From DATGLW01 sp035293965 (GTDB lineage Bacteria; Actinomycetota; Acidimicrobiia; Acidimicrobiales; RAAP-2), in assembly GCA_035293965.1 (NCBI GenBank), contig DATGLW010000074.1, positions 1 to 48,232 on the forward strand: DNA of 48,232 bases, given 5' to 3'. The stretch's first letter is position 1, and each line of letters opens with the position of its first letter. Position numbers and translations under genes: made by a program. A model generated the notes under the pieces. It saw only the letters and a program-made list of their open reading frames with translations, did no database searches and was not told the DNA's origin. Shown here piece by piece: positions 15,325 to 23,802 of the stretch.

Positions 15325-16055
15325 AGCCCGGCGACCGACCGCACGGTGCGGAGCCGACGGTCGAGGTGGGCCTCCATGGCCTCGGTGGCCAGCACGGCGA
15401 CCTCCTGGGCCGCAGGCGGCGGCGGGGCCTCGAGGAGCGAGGCGAGCCCGCCGCCGAGGATGCGCCGCAGGAGCACCAGGGCCTCGGGGCTCATCGGCCT
15501 GCCGCGCCGGCACTCGCGGCAGAGCGCGCCGCCCTGGAGGAGGTCGAACGCCACCAGCTCGACGTCGGCGTCGGCGCCCCCGCAGGAGGCGCACGAGTCG
15601 AGCACGGGCCCCGCCCCGTCGAGGACCAGCGCCTTCAGGTAGAACGCAGGCGCCACGAGGAAGGGGTCGCGCCTGAGGTCGGCGAGAACCCCGAGCGCGC
15701 CCACGAGCATCGCGTACAGCCCCGGGTCGGCGTGGCGCTCCTGGGCCAGCTGGTCGGCCACCTCCAGCAGGCACAGACCCTTCGTCACCCGGTCGAGGTC
15801 CTCGCGCACGCGGCGGAAGCCGTCGACCGCCTCGGCCTGGCTCACCACGTCCAGCTCGCCCCGGCCCTGCCACAGCAGCAGCGCCACATGGCTCAGGGGC
15901 TCGAGGCGGGCGCCGAACTTGCTTGCGGTCCGGCGGACTCCCTTGGCCACCGCCCGCACTTTGCCGTGGTGCTCGGTGAGCAGCACGACGATCCGGTCGG
16001 CCTCGCCGAGGCGGTAGGTCCGCAGCACCACGCCGCGGTCGCGGTAGAGGCTCAT
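15321..16055 (-). CDS. recO: DNA repair protein RecO
   Basis: A 244-residue RecO, which loads RecA on SSB-coated single strands in the RecFOR pathway. An N-terminal OB-fold begins SLYRDRGVVLRTYRLGEADRI, and FGARLEPLSHV is typical. Four cysteines form a zinc finger: C155, C158, C179, C182. ATG overlaps the preceding small membrane protein stop by 4 bp and its own stop overlaps hemW by 4 bp. Confidence 0.94.
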   Translation of the reverse strand: MSLYRDRGVVLRTYRLGEADRIVVLLTEHHGKVRAVAKGVRRTASKFGARLEPLSHVALLLWQGRGELDVVSQAEAVDGFRRVREDLDRVTKGLCLLEVADQLAQERHADPGLYAMLVGALGVLADLRRDPFLVAPAFYLKALVLDGAGPVLDSCASCGGADADVELVAFDLLQGGALCRECRRGRPMSPEALVLLRRILGGGLASLLEAPPPPAAQEVAVLATEAMEAHLDRRLRTVRSVAGL

Positions 16056-16288
16056 GGCCGGCGCTCGTGCTCGTCTTGCTCGCCGCCTTCCCCCCCGATG
16101 CCGGAGGCAATCGGCGCCCGGCGGTGGGGCGGGTGCGGGCTGAGCAGGTTGCCTGCGCCGATGAGGACGACGAGCACGACCGCGGTCACCAGGATGCCCG
16201 CCACCGCCGTCGACCCGATCGCGGCCAGCCAGCAGAGCAGGCCGACCACCACGACGCCACCGCCAACGGCAAGGCGCCGGGCGGTCAC
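16052..16288 (-). CDS. Small two-pass membrane protein in the uppS-recO operon
   Basis: A 78-residue protein with two hydrophobic segments (about 9-25 and 30-48) and a polar, charged C-terminal tail ending EQDEHERRP. No family is recognised. GTG 16288 overlaps the uppS stop and its own stop overlaps recO, both by 4 bp, which argues strongly that it is translated. A longer reading from 16372 would overlap uppS by 88 bp and is less likely. Its position next to undecaprenyl diphosphate synthase hints at an envelope role, but that is only context. Confidence 0.7.
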   Translation of the reverse strand: MTARRLAVGGGVVVVGLLCWLAAIGSTAVAGILVTAVVLVVLIGAGNLLSPHPPHRRAPIASGIGGEGGEQDEHERRP

Positions 16289-17142
16289 TGGTCGATGCCG
16301 CCGTAGCGCCGGTGGCGGTGCTGGTACTCGAGCACCGCTTCGAAGAGGTGCTGGCGGCGCACGTCGGGCCACAGGTCATTGGCGAAGACCAGCTCACTGT
16401 AGGCGATCTCCCACAGCAAGAAGTTGGAGATCCGGAACTCGCCCGACGTCCGCACCACGAGGTCCGGGTCCGGCATGTCGGGGAAGTACAGGTGGCGCCG
16501 GATCGCCCGCTCGTCCACCCGCTCTGGCGCCACGCCCTCGGCCACCAGCTGCCGCACGGCGTCGACGATCTCGGCCCGGCCACCGTAATTGAAGGCCAGG
16601 GTGAGGGTCATCCGGTCGTTGTCGCAGGTCATGGCTACCGTCTCGTCCATCCGCCGCAGCACCCGCCGGGGGATGCGCCAGTCGCGGCGTCCGGCGAAGC
16701 GGACACGCACCCCCATGGCGTGCAGCTCATCGCGGCGGCGGAGGAGGAGCGACTCGTTGAAGTTCATGAGGTAGCGGACCTCGTCGGGAGGCCGCCGCCA
16801 GTTCTCCGTCGAGAACGCGTACATCGTGAGCCACTTGACGCCGATCTCGAGGGCACCCTCGACCACGTCGAACAAGGCGACCTCCCCAGCCGCGTGGCCC
16901 TCGGTGCGAGGAAGGCCGCGCTGGCTCGCCCACCGACCGTTGCCGTCCATGACGCACGCGACGTGGGCCGGCACGCGGCTCAAGTCGAGGTCGGCCGGCA
17001 CCCCGCGCGCCTCGGCGGCCGGCTCAGCCAGCCCGGTGCTCGGTCCCCGGCCTGGCTCGACGACCGAGTGGGCCATGGGGCCCGCGCCCTGCTGGCGGGC
17101 GCCCCGGCGCGATCGGTACTGACGCTGACCGGTCCGGGGCAC
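16285..17142 (-). CDS. uppS: Isoprenyl transferase (undecaprenyl diphosphate synthase family)
   Basis: A 285-residue cis-prenyltransferase making the polyprenyl carrier for cell-wall synthesis. Motifs: CVMDGNGRWASQRGLPRTEG (catalytic Asp about 66), FSTENWRRP, and RTSGEFRISNFLLWEIAYSELVF. The core begins about residue 50; the N-terminal extension is not conserved. I chose GTG 17142 because TAGTTT lies 6 nt upstream on the minus strand, the leaderless arrangement seen elsewhere here. ATG 17076 (263 residues) is closer to the usual family length. It heads a five-gene coupled operon ending in glyS. Confidence 0.93.
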   Translation of the reverse strand: MPRTGQRQYRSRRGARQQGAGPMAHSVVEPGRGPSTGLAEPAAEARGVPADLDLSRVPAHVACVMDGNGRWASQRGLPRTEGHAAGEVALFDVVEGALEIGVKWLTMYAFSTENWRRPPDEVRYLMNFNESLLLRRRDELHAMGVRVRFAGRRDWRIPRRVLRRMDETVAMTCDNDRMTLTLAFNYGGRAEIVDAVRQLVAEGVAPERVDERAIRRHLYFPDMPDPDLVVRTSGEFRISNFLLWEIAYSELVFANDLWPDVRRQHLFEAVLEYQHRHRRYGGIDQ

Positions 17143-17148
17143 GGGGCG

Positions 17149-17154
17149 AAACTA
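17149..17154 (-). promoter_or_regulatory. -10 box (TAGTTT) of the leaderless uppS operon mRNA
   Basis: TAGTTT on the minus strand ends 6 nt before GTG 17142. It stands out in an otherwise almost pure G/C stretch. It faces the dinG-like gene on the other strand, so 17143-17280 is a divergent control region. Confidence 0.45.
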
Positions 17155-17280
17155 CCCGCCGCGCGTCGTGGCCACGGATCGCCACAGGCGACCGCGTGCC
17201 CTCGTTGTGGCACGGGCTGGGGCGCGTGCGTGGCGCCTGCGTGGCGCGGCGATGAGGGTGGGACGGTGCATGATCGACGG

Positions 17281-19326
17281 GTGCACCCTGGACCGAGCCC
17301 CCGCGCGCTCGCCCAGGCCGGCACGCCCCGCGCGGCGGGCACCGCATCGGCCACCAGGGCCACGGCGCGCGCCGAGGCGGCGCTGGGCGCCGTCGTCGGC
17401 GCCATGGTCGCCGGGGAGGCCAGGCCCCAACAGCTCGAGATGTGCCGGGCTGTCGCTCACGCCATCGAGACCGGGCGGCACCTCGTCGTGCAGGCCGGCA
17501 CGGGTACCGGCAAGTCGCTCGCCTACCTCCTCGCAGCCGTCACCTCGGGGCGCCGGGTGGTCGTCGCCACGGCCACCAAGGCGCTCCAGGACCAGCTGGC
17601 GGGCAAGGACCTCCCCGCCGCCCATGCCGCCGTCCCCTTCACCCACGCCGTCTTGAAAGGACGCGCCAACTACCTCTGCCGCCAGCGCTTGGAGGAGCTC
17701 GGCACACCCGTCGCGACGCCGGGCCCGCCCGACGCCGCGGGGCCGGTCCCCAGCGGGCTCGCCGCCGAGCTGCACCGGGTCCTCGCCTGGGCGGAGGAGA
17801 CGGAGACCGGCGACCGCGCCGACCTTCCCTTCGAGCCCTCGGAGCGGGCCTGGTCCCTGCTCAGCGTGGGGCCCCGGGAGTGTCCGGGCGCCTTCCGGTG
17901 CCCTTCGGGAGGGCGCTGCTTCGCCGAGCGCGCCCGGGCCCTGGCCGCCGACGCCGACGTCGTGGTGGTCAACACGCACCTCTACGGCGCTCACCTGGCG
18001 AGCGGGGGTGCCGTCCTACCCCCCCACGAGGTGGTCGTCTTCGACGAGGCCCACGAGGTCGAGGAGATCATGACCGCGAGCCTCGGCGTCGAGCTCACGC
18101 CCGGCCGGCTCCGCTCGCTGGCCGCCCTGGCCCGGCCGGTCCTGAGTGCCGCCCCCGGCAACGAGGACGCGCCGGCCCTCGACCGGCTGACCGAGGTGGC
18201 CGACCGCCTGCAACAGGTGCTCGCCGAGCGGGTGGGGACCCGCGTGCTGCAGGCGGCGGACGAGGAGCCCGGGCGCCCCGCCCCCGACCGAGGCGCGGGG
18301 CTCGACGGCCAGCTGGCGCCGCTCCTCGAGCTCGGATCGACGCGGGTGCGCGACGTCCTCGACCGCCTCCGGCACTCCGAGCAGGAGTCCTCCCTGTTCC
18401 CCGACGAGGCCGTCACAGGCCGGCGCGGGCGGGCCCTCAGCGCCGCCAGCCACCTGGTCGACGACCTCACCCGGCTGACCGGCCCGGCCGACGGCGAGGT
18501 GGCCTGGGTCGACGGCGCCCGGCGGTCACCCGTGCTGCGCCTGTCACCCGTCGACGTGGCACCTGCCCTGTCTCGCTCGCTGTGGGGCGAGGTCACCGCC
18601 GTCCTCACCAGCGCCACCATCCCGCTGCGCCTGGTGGAGCGGCTCGGCATCCCCGCGGGCTCGGTCGACCGGCTCGACGTCGGGAGCCCGTTCGACTTCC
18701 GCTCCCACGCGCTGCTCTACGTGGCCCGCCACCTGCCGGACCGGCGCAGCCCCCGGGCGGACGCGGCTCTGCACGCCGAGCTCGAGCATCTCGTGCGCGC
18801 GGCAGGCGGGCGGACCCTGGCCCTGTTCACCAGCCATCGGGCCACGGCCGCTGCTGCCGAGGCCCTTGCCGATCGCCTGCCCTTCCGGCTCCTCGTCCAG
18901 GGCGACCTGCCGAAGGCCCGCCTCCTCGAGGTCTTTGCCGCCGAGGAGTCGAGCTGCCTGTTCGCCACGCTCGGCTTCTGGCAGGGCGTCGACGTGCCCG
19001 GCCGGGCGCTGTCGCTCGTCACCCTGGACCGCCTGCCCTTCGGCCGGCCCGACGACCCGCTCCTCGAGGCTCGCCGCGAACGGGCGGGCGACGCCGCCTT
19101 CGCCCTCGTCGACCTGCCGCGAGCTGCCGCGCTCTTGGCGCAGGGCGCCGGCCGCCTGATCCGCTCGACGTCCGACCGCGGGGTCGTGGCAGTGCTCGAC
19201 CCCCGGTTGGCCGTGGCCGGCTACCGGGGCGTCCTGCTCGCAGCCTTGCCGCCCATGCGCCGCACGACCGACCGCCGCCAGGTCGAGGACTTCCTCCGAC
19301 GGGCGCTGTCGGCCGAGGGCCGCTGA
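17281..19326 (+). CDS. ATP-dependent DNA helicase, DinG/XPD-like
   Basis: A 681-residue superfamily 2 helicase. Walker A is QAGTGTGKS (72-80), DEAH lies at 255-258, and four cysteines (C133, C201, C207, C213) are placed as the iron-sulfur cluster ligands of XPD/DinG enzymes. The C-terminal half has SATI, FATLGFWQGVDVPG and QGAGRLIRS (motif VI). It probably unwinds DNA forks or R-loops in repair. GTG 17281 is chosen because CATGAT lies 6 nt upstream; GTG 17266, preceded by a GGTGG stretch, is an alternative adding five residues. Divergent from uppS. Confidence 0.92.
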   Translation: MHPGPSPRALAQAGTPRAAGTASATRATARAEAALGAVVGAMVAGEARPQQLEMCRAVAHAIETGRHLVVQAGTGTGKSLAYLLAAVTSGRRVVVATATKALQDQLAGKDLPAAHAAVPFTHAVLKGRANYLCRQRLEELGTPVATPGPPDAAGPVPSGLAAELHRVLAWAEETETGDRADLPFEPSERAWSLLSVGPRECPGAFRCPSGGRCFAERARALAADADVVVVNTHLYGAHLASGGAVLPPHEVVVFDEAHEVEEIMTASLGVELTPGRLRSLAALARPVLSAAPGNEDAPALDRLTEVADRLQQVLAERVGTRVLQAADEEPGRPAPDRGAGLDGQLAPLLELGSTRVRDVLDRLRHSEQESSLFPDEAVTGRRGRALSAASHLVDDLTRLTGPADGEVAWVDGARRSPVLRLSPVDVAPALSRSLWGEVTAVLTSATIPLRLVERLGIPAGSVDRLDVGSPFDFRSHALLYVARHLPDRRSPRADAALHAELEHLVRAAGGRTLALFTSHRATAAAAEALADRLPFRLLVQGDLPKARLLEVFAAEESSCLFATLGFWQGVDVPGRALSLVTLDRLPFGRPDDPLLEARRERAGDAAFALVDLPRAAALLAQGAGRLIRSTSDRGVVAVLDPRLAVAGYRGVLLAALPPMRRTTDRRQVEDFLRRALSAEGR

Positions 19327-19483
19327 CCGCCACCGTGCACGATGCGCGCCCAGGGCGTCGGTCCGCCCCCGGGGCCGTCAGTGCCCGAAGCGGTCAGGTC
19401 CCCGAGAGACTCTTCGAGCTGCCCGAGGCCGTCGGCTCACCGACTCCTCTCCGAGCATCTGCCCGAGCGGCTCTCCGAGCACA

Positions 19484-20389
19484 TCAGTAGCCGAGGCGGT
19501 CGAGGACATCGTGGCGCTGCTGCCAGTGCTTCTCCACCCGGACCACGAGGTCGAGGTACACGCCGGGATCGAGCTGGGCCCGGACCGCTGCACCCACCGC
19601 CTTGAGGACCTCACCGCCCGCGCCGATCACGATCGCCTTCTGCGATGCACGCTCGACGAGGATCTCGCAGCGGACAAGGGGCCACTCCCACTCGGTGACC
19701 CGGCACGCGATCGAGTGGGGGAGCTCCTCGCGCACGCGCCGGAGGAGCTGCTCGCGCACCAGCTCGGCCACCTGCAACGCCTCGGGGGTGTCCGACACCA
19801 CGCCCTCGGGGTAGTACGGGGGCCCGTCGGGAAGCCGGGCGACCACGGCCCGGACGAGCTCGTCGACGCCCGTGCCGGTCAGCGCGGAAACCGGGAAGTA
19901 CTCGACACCCTCCTGCCGCCAGGTCTCGCCGGCCTCGCCGGCCAGCTCCTCGACCGTGGCCGCCGCGCTCGCGAGCCGCTCGAGCACCTGGCCCCGGCCT
20001 GCCCGATCGATCTTGTTGACGGCCACGAGCACGCCCGGTGGCTCGCCCGGGCCCGGTGCAGCCCCGAGTGCACGCTGGAGCACGAGCCGGTCGCCGGGGC
20101 CGATGGCGGCGGTGGCGTCCACCAGGGCGACCACGAGCTCGACGTCGTCGAGAGAGGCAGCCGCCGCGTCGTTGAGCCGCCGGCCGAGGGCCGTGCGCGG
20201 CCGGTGCAGACCGGGCGTGTCGACGAACACCACCTGGGCATCCGGCCGGTGCAGCACCCCGCGGATGCGGTGCCGGGTGGTGTTCGGGCGCGGCGAGGTG
20301 ATGGTCACCTTCGTCCCCACCATGCGGTTGACGAGCGACGACTTGCCGACGTTGGGCCGCCCGGCGACGGTCACGAAACCGGTGCGCAC
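19484..20389 (-). CDS. era: GTPase Era
   Basis: A 301-residue GTPase that assists 30S assembly by binding the 3' end of 16S rRNA. G motifs: GRPNVGKSS (10-18), the T of switch I, DTPG, NKID and SAL. The C-terminal KH domain includes AIVIGAGGEVLKAVG. GTG start with a GAGG site 5 nt upstream; it starts 7 bp after the CNNM gene stop and is the last gene of the long hrcA-side cluster. A non-conserved acidic/Ala loop lies after NKIDRAG. Confidence 0.96.
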   Translation of the reverse strand: MRTGFVTVAGRPNVGKSSLVNRMVGTKVTITSPRPNTTRHRIRGVLHRPDAQVVFVDTPGLHRPRTALGRRLNDAAAASLDDVELVVALVDATAAIGPGDRLVLQRALGAAPGPGEPPGVLVAVNKIDRAGRGQVLERLASAAATVEELAGEAGETWRQEGVEYFPVSALTGTGVDELVRAVVARLPDGPPYYPEGVVSDTPEALQVAELVREQLLRRVREELPHSIACRVTEWEWPLVRCEILVERASQKAIVIGAGGEVLKAVGAAVRAQLDPGVYLDLVVRVEKHWQQRHDVLDRLGY

Positions 20390-20395
20390 GCAGCC

Positions 20396-21700
20396 TCACT
20401 CGCCGGGCTCGGCGGCCGGCGTGGCGTGCGCCACCGGCACGATCTGGACCCGGCGGATCCTGCGGCCCTGCACCCGTTGCACCACGACGCGCGCGCCCTC
20501 CACGTCGACCACCTCTCCCTGGGCTGGCACGTGTCCGGCGACGTCGAGGACCAGGCCGCCCACCGTGTCCCACGGGCCCTTGGGCAACGGCACGCCGAGC
20601 AGCTCCTCGGCGTCGTCGACCGCCATGCGGCCGTCGACCACCACGCTGCCGTCGGGCTGGCGCTCCACGAGCGGCGCCTCGACGTCGTACTCGTCGACGA
20701 TCTCGCCCACGAGCTCCTCGATGAGGTCCTCCAGGGTCACGAGGCCGACGACCCCGCCGTACTCGTCGACCACCACGGCGAGGTGGTACTTCTCGGCCTG
20801 CATGTCGTGCAGCAGGCTCGACAGGTGCTTGGTCTCGGGGATGAAGACGGCGGGACGCACGAAGCCACGGACAGGCTCGTCCCCGTGGCCGTCGCGCTCG
20901 GCCTGCACGAGGTCCCGCGTGTAGGCGACGCCGACCACGTCGTCGACGTTCTCCTCGTGGACCGGTAGGCGGCTGTACCCGGCGCGCAATGCCGCCTCCA
21001 GGGCGGCCGTCACTGACCACGACGCGGTCAGGGTCACCATGTCGGGCCGGGGCACCATGACCTCGCGCACGACCGCGTCGCCGAAGTCGATGATCGAGTG
21101 GATGAAGGCGCGCTCGTCTTGCTCGATGACCTCGTCGGCGTGAGCCACGTCGGCCATGGCCAGAAGCTCGGACTCGGTCACGACCCCCTCCTCGGCTGAA
21201 GCTGCTCGACCGCGGCCGATGACGAGGTTGGCGAGACCGATCAGCACCGACGACAGCGCCCGCACGGGCGGGAACCGCAGCACGGCGTCGACGAAGGGAG
21301 CGCTGAAGAGCGCCGCGCGCTCGGGGTGGAGGACGGCCCAGTTCTTGGGAACGGCTTCGAAGAAGACGAAGATGACCACCACCTCGAAGACGGCGGCCAC
21401 CACCACGCCCAAGGAGCCGAACCACCGGTCGGCCAAGGTGCCGATGAGGGTCGCAGAGATCAGCTGGCACACGAGCACGAGCAGGAGTACGGGGTTCAAG
21501 AAGCGCTCGGGTTGGCGGACCAGCCGCTCGAGCGTGCGGGCGCCCCGTCGGCCGCTGTCGCGCAGGGCCTTGGCCTTCACCCGGCTCGTGCGCACGAGGC
21601 TCGTCTCGGCCAGGGCTAGCAGGCCCGACACGAGGAGCAGCACCACCACCACGCCGAGGAGCACGGCGTCCGTCGAGCGGAACCCGGTGGCGGCGGTCAC
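20396..21700 (-). CDS. CNNM/CorC-HlyC family membrane protein with CBS domains
   Basis: A 434-residue protein. The N-terminal DUF21/CNNM transmembrane domain (about 10-180, four helices) opens with AVLLGVVVVLLLVSGLLALAE; a CBS pair follows (about 205-335, beginning VREVMVPRPDMVTL), and then a C-terminal CorC/HlyC domain (about 345-430). The family is linked to magnesium efflux and was once annotated as hemolysin. GTG 21700 overlaps the ybeY stop by 4 bp. The neighbourhood ybeY-CNNM-era is widely conserved in bacteria. Confidence 0.93.
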   Translation of the reverse strand: MTAATGFRSTDAVLLGVVVVLLLVSGLLALAETSLVRTSRVKAKALRDSGRRGARTLERLVRQPERFLNPVLLLVLVCQLISATLIGTLADRWFGSLGVVVAAVFEVVVIFVFFEAVPKNWAVLHPERAALFSAPFVDAVLRFPPVRALSSVLIGLANLVIGRGRAASAEEGVVTESELLAMADVAHADEVIEQDERAFIHSIIDFGDAVVREVMVPRPDMVTLTASWSVTAALEAALRAGYSRLPVHEENVDDVVGVAYTRDLVQAERDGHGDEPVRGFVRPAVFIPETKHLSSLLHDMQAEKYHLAVVVDEYGGVVGLVTLEDLIEELVGEIVDEYDVEAPLVERQPDGSVVVDGRMAVDDAEELLGVPLPKGPWDTVGGLVLDVAGHVPAQGEVVDVEGARVVVQRVQGRRIRRVQIVPVAHATPAAEPGE

Positions 21701-22227
21701 GAGGGTGAGCCTTCCGACGCGCCCCCGGGCCGACCGTCGTGGAAGCGCGCCAGGAGCGACCGCTCGGCCTCCTCCATGCGCGCCGCCTCGCCCTCTTCCT
21801 CGTGGTCCATGCCGAGCAGGTGGAGCAGCCCGTGCACCACGAGCAATGCCAGCTCGTCGTCGGCGTCGACGCCGTGCTCGCGGGCGTTGCGGAGGGCCAC
21901 CGCCGGGCAGATGACCACGTCGCCGAGCAGGGTCAGCGGCACCTCCTCGGGCTCAGGTCCGGGCCCGGTGCCTCCGAGGTCTGGCGAGCGCCCACCCGCC
22001 AGCGGCTCGTCCTCGATCGGGAAGGCGAGCACGTCGGTCGACCCGGTGCGGCCGAGGAACTGCTCGTTGAGGGCGGCGATGGAGGGCTCGTCGACGAACA
22101 GGAGGGACACCTCGACGTCGCCGCGCACGCCCCGATCGTCCAGGACCGAGCGGGCGAGGGAGCTCCACCGATCCAGGTCGACCCAGCAGTCCGCCTGCTC
22201 GTCGGCAGCGTAGATGTCAAGCGTCAC
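21697..22227 (-). CDS. ybeY: Endoribonuclease YbeY (rRNA maturation factor)
   Basis: A 176-residue zinc metalloprotein for 16S rRNA 3'-end processing and ribosome quality control. The metal triad is seen in HGLLHLLGMDH (H132, H136, H142). NEQFLGRTGSTDVLAFP is the other family signature. An extra Gly/Pro/Glu loop (about 78-95) and a short C-terminal tail are not conserved. GTG start; it overlaps the 3' end of phoH by 11 bp and the CNNM start by 4 bp. Confidence 0.95.
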   Translation of the reverse strand: MTLDIYAADEQADCWVDLDRWSSLARSVLDDRGVRGDVEVSLLFVDEPSIAALNEQFLGRTGSTDVLAFPIEDEPLAGGRSPDLGGTGPGPEPEEVPLTLLGDVVICPAVALRNAREHGVDADDELALLVVHGLLHLLGMDHEEEGEAARMEEAERSLLARFHDGRPGGASEGSPS

Positions 22228-23455
22228 GATCTCCGGCCCTGTCGGCCTCCGGCAGCGGCACCCCCGCCCCGGCCGGCGCCGCTCCCCCGGCTGGCGCCGC
22301 TTCGGCTAGCGCCGATCCTTCGGCTGGCGCCGCTTCGGCTGGCGCCAATCCCCCGGCGGGCGTCGCTCCGGCAACGGGCCCCGCACCTCCGGCCGGCGCC
22401 GATCGCCCGGCTGGCGCTCCTTCGGCTAGCGCCGATCCTTCGGCTGGCGCCGATCCCCCGGCGGGCGCCGCTTCGGCACGCTCGTAGGCGTGGATGATGT
22501 CGGCCACGATGCGGTGGCGGACGACGTCGCGCCGGGTCAGGTGCACGAAGGCGATGCCCTCCACCCCGCCGAGGACGCGCTCGAGCCCCACCAGACCGCT
22601 GCGGCCGCCGGCCACGTCGATCTGGGTGACGTCGCCCGTGACCACGCACTTGGAGCCGAAGCCGATACGGGTGAGGAACATCTTCATCTGCTCGGGCGTG
22701 GTGTTCTGGGCCTCGTCGAGGATGATGAACGACGAGTTGAGGGTCCGGCCCCGCATGAAGGCCAGGGGGGCCACCTCGATCGTGCCGCGGTCGAGCAGCC
22801 GCTGGGCGCCCTCGGGCTCGAGCAGGTCGTAGAGGGCGTCGTAGAGCGGGCGGAGGTAGGGGTCGACCTTGGCCATGAGGTCGCCCGGCAGGAAGCCCAG
22901 GCGCTCACCGGCCTCGACCGCAGGCCGGGTGAGGATGATCCGGTTGACCTGGTGGGACTGCAGGGCCTGCACGGCCAGGGCCACCGCCAGGTAGGACTTG
23001 CCCGTACCCGCCGGACCGATGCCGAAGGTGATCGTGCTCGACGCGATGGCGTCCACGTAGCTCTTCTGGCCCGCGCTGTGGGGCCGCACGGTCCGGCCCC
23101 GGGGGCCCCGCACCACTTCGGCAGTCAGCACCTCGGACGGGCGCAGGTCCTCGCGGACCATGTCGACGGTGCGCGCCACCTTGGCGGCATCGAGGCTCTG
23201 ACCGGTCTCGAGCACGAGCACCAGCTCGTCGAACAACCGGGCGACACGGGCCGCTTCGGGCCCCTCCACGGTGATCAGGTTGCCCTGGACCCAGATGGTC
23301 GTGTCGGGGAAGGACTGCTCGACGAGGCGCAGGAGCTCGTCGCGCTGGCCGAGGAGGCCGACCATGAGGTGGTTGTGGGGGACCAAGGTCTCGGCGCGCT
23401 GTGCGCCGTCGGAAAGGCGGGTCGGCACCCCGGGCCCGGGCTCGACGGCGCTCAC
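22217..23455 (-). CDS. phoH: PhoH family ATPase with a repetitive Ala/Pro/Gly tail
   Basis: A 412-residue PhoH-like ATPase (PhoH1/YbeZ type, the usual YbeY partner). The order is an N-terminal KH-like region, Walker A GPAGTGKS (147-154), VEAGERLGFLPGDL, LDEAQNTTPEQMKMFLTRIG, and TGDVTQID. The ATPase ends about residue 330. The remaining ~80 residues are a low-complexity tail of repeats such as APAEGSALAE, APAGG and APAGRS, encoded by a GC-rich repeat array. I chose GTG 23455, whose GTGA overlaps the HIT gene stop by 4 bp; GTG 23467 adds four residues. Confidence 0.93.
   Translation of the reverse strand: MSAVEPGPGVPTRLSDGAQRAETLVPHNHLMVGLLGQRDELLRLVEQSFPDTTIWVQGNLITVEGPEAARVARLFDELVLVLETGQSLDAAKVARTVDMVREDLRPSEVLTAEVVRGPRGRTVRPHSAGQKSYVDAIASSTITFGIGPAGTGKSYLAVALAVQALQSHQVNRIILTRPAVEAGERLGFLPGDLMAKVDPYLRPLYDALYDLLEPEGAQRLLDRGTIEVAPLAFMRGRTLNSSFIILDEAQNTTPEQMKMFLTRIGFGSKCVVTGDVTQIDVAGGRSGLVGLERVLGGVEGIAFVHLTRRDVVRHRIVADIIHAYERAEAAPAGGSAPAEGSALAEGAPAGRSAPAGGAGPVAGATPAGGLAPAEAAPAEGSALAEAAPAGGAAPAGAGVPLPEADRAGDRDA
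22255..22480. repeat. Imperfect 15-18 bp repeat array encoding the PhoH tail
   Basis: Units such as GGCTGGCGCCGATCCTTC and GGCTAGCGCCGATCCTTC recur about a dozen times with small changes, all in the phoH reading frame. The period varies in multiples of three, so the frame is kept while length can change. It encodes Ala/Pro/Gly/Glu repeats. Confidence 0.75.
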
Positions 23456-23802
23456 CCGGGGGGCCACGTGAGGGGACGGCCGCCGATGACGTGGAGGTGC
23501 AAGTGGGGCACCGAGTTGAGGGCGTCGGGCCCGACGTTGAACACCAGGCGGTAGCCCCGGTCCGGGGCCGCGACGCCCTCGGACTCCGCCACCGCCCTGG
23601 CCGAGGTGAGCAGGGCAAGGAGCTCGTCGGCGTGCTCGGCCTCGAGCGCCGCCGCGTTCTCGATGTGGCGGCGCGGCACCACGAGCACGTGCACGGGCGC
23701 CGTCGGGTTGATGTCGCGGAAGGCGACCGTGAGCTCGGTGCTGTGGACCACCTCGGCGGGGAGCTCGCCGGCGACGATCTGGCAGAACACGCAGCCGGTC
23801 AT
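23452..23802 (-). CDS. HIT family nucleotide-binding protein
   Basis: A 116-residue histidine triad protein of the HinT/PKCI type, with the family start CVFCQIVAGELPAEVV and catalytic HLHLHVIGG near the C-terminus. Such proteins hydrolyse nucleoside phosphoramidates or adenylated substrates. ATG overlaps the HTH gene stop by 4 bp, and its stop overlaps the phoH GTG by 4 bp. The two N-terminal cysteines of the CxxC-like pair could bind zinc as in other HinT proteins. Confidence 0.93.
   Translation of the reverse strand: MTGCVFCQIVAGELPAEVVHSTELTVAFRDINPTAPVHVLVVPRRHIENAAALEAEHADELLALLTSARAVAESEGVAAPDRGYRLVFNVGPDALNSVPHLHLHVIGGRPLTWPPG

Noticed and set aside
16289..16372. Longer N-terminus for the small membrane protein
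   Set aside because: It would overlap uppS by 88 bp; the GTGA overlap at 16288 is the pattern of all neighbouring junctions.
17266..17280. Upstream GTG start for the DinG-like helicase
   Set aside because: A GGTGG stretch precedes it, but the leaderless-type CATGAT box favours 17281; kept as an alternative only.
20396..21700. Hemolysin
   Set aside because: The TlyC/HlyC naming is historical; the CNNM-CBS-CorC layout indicates an ion-transport related protein.
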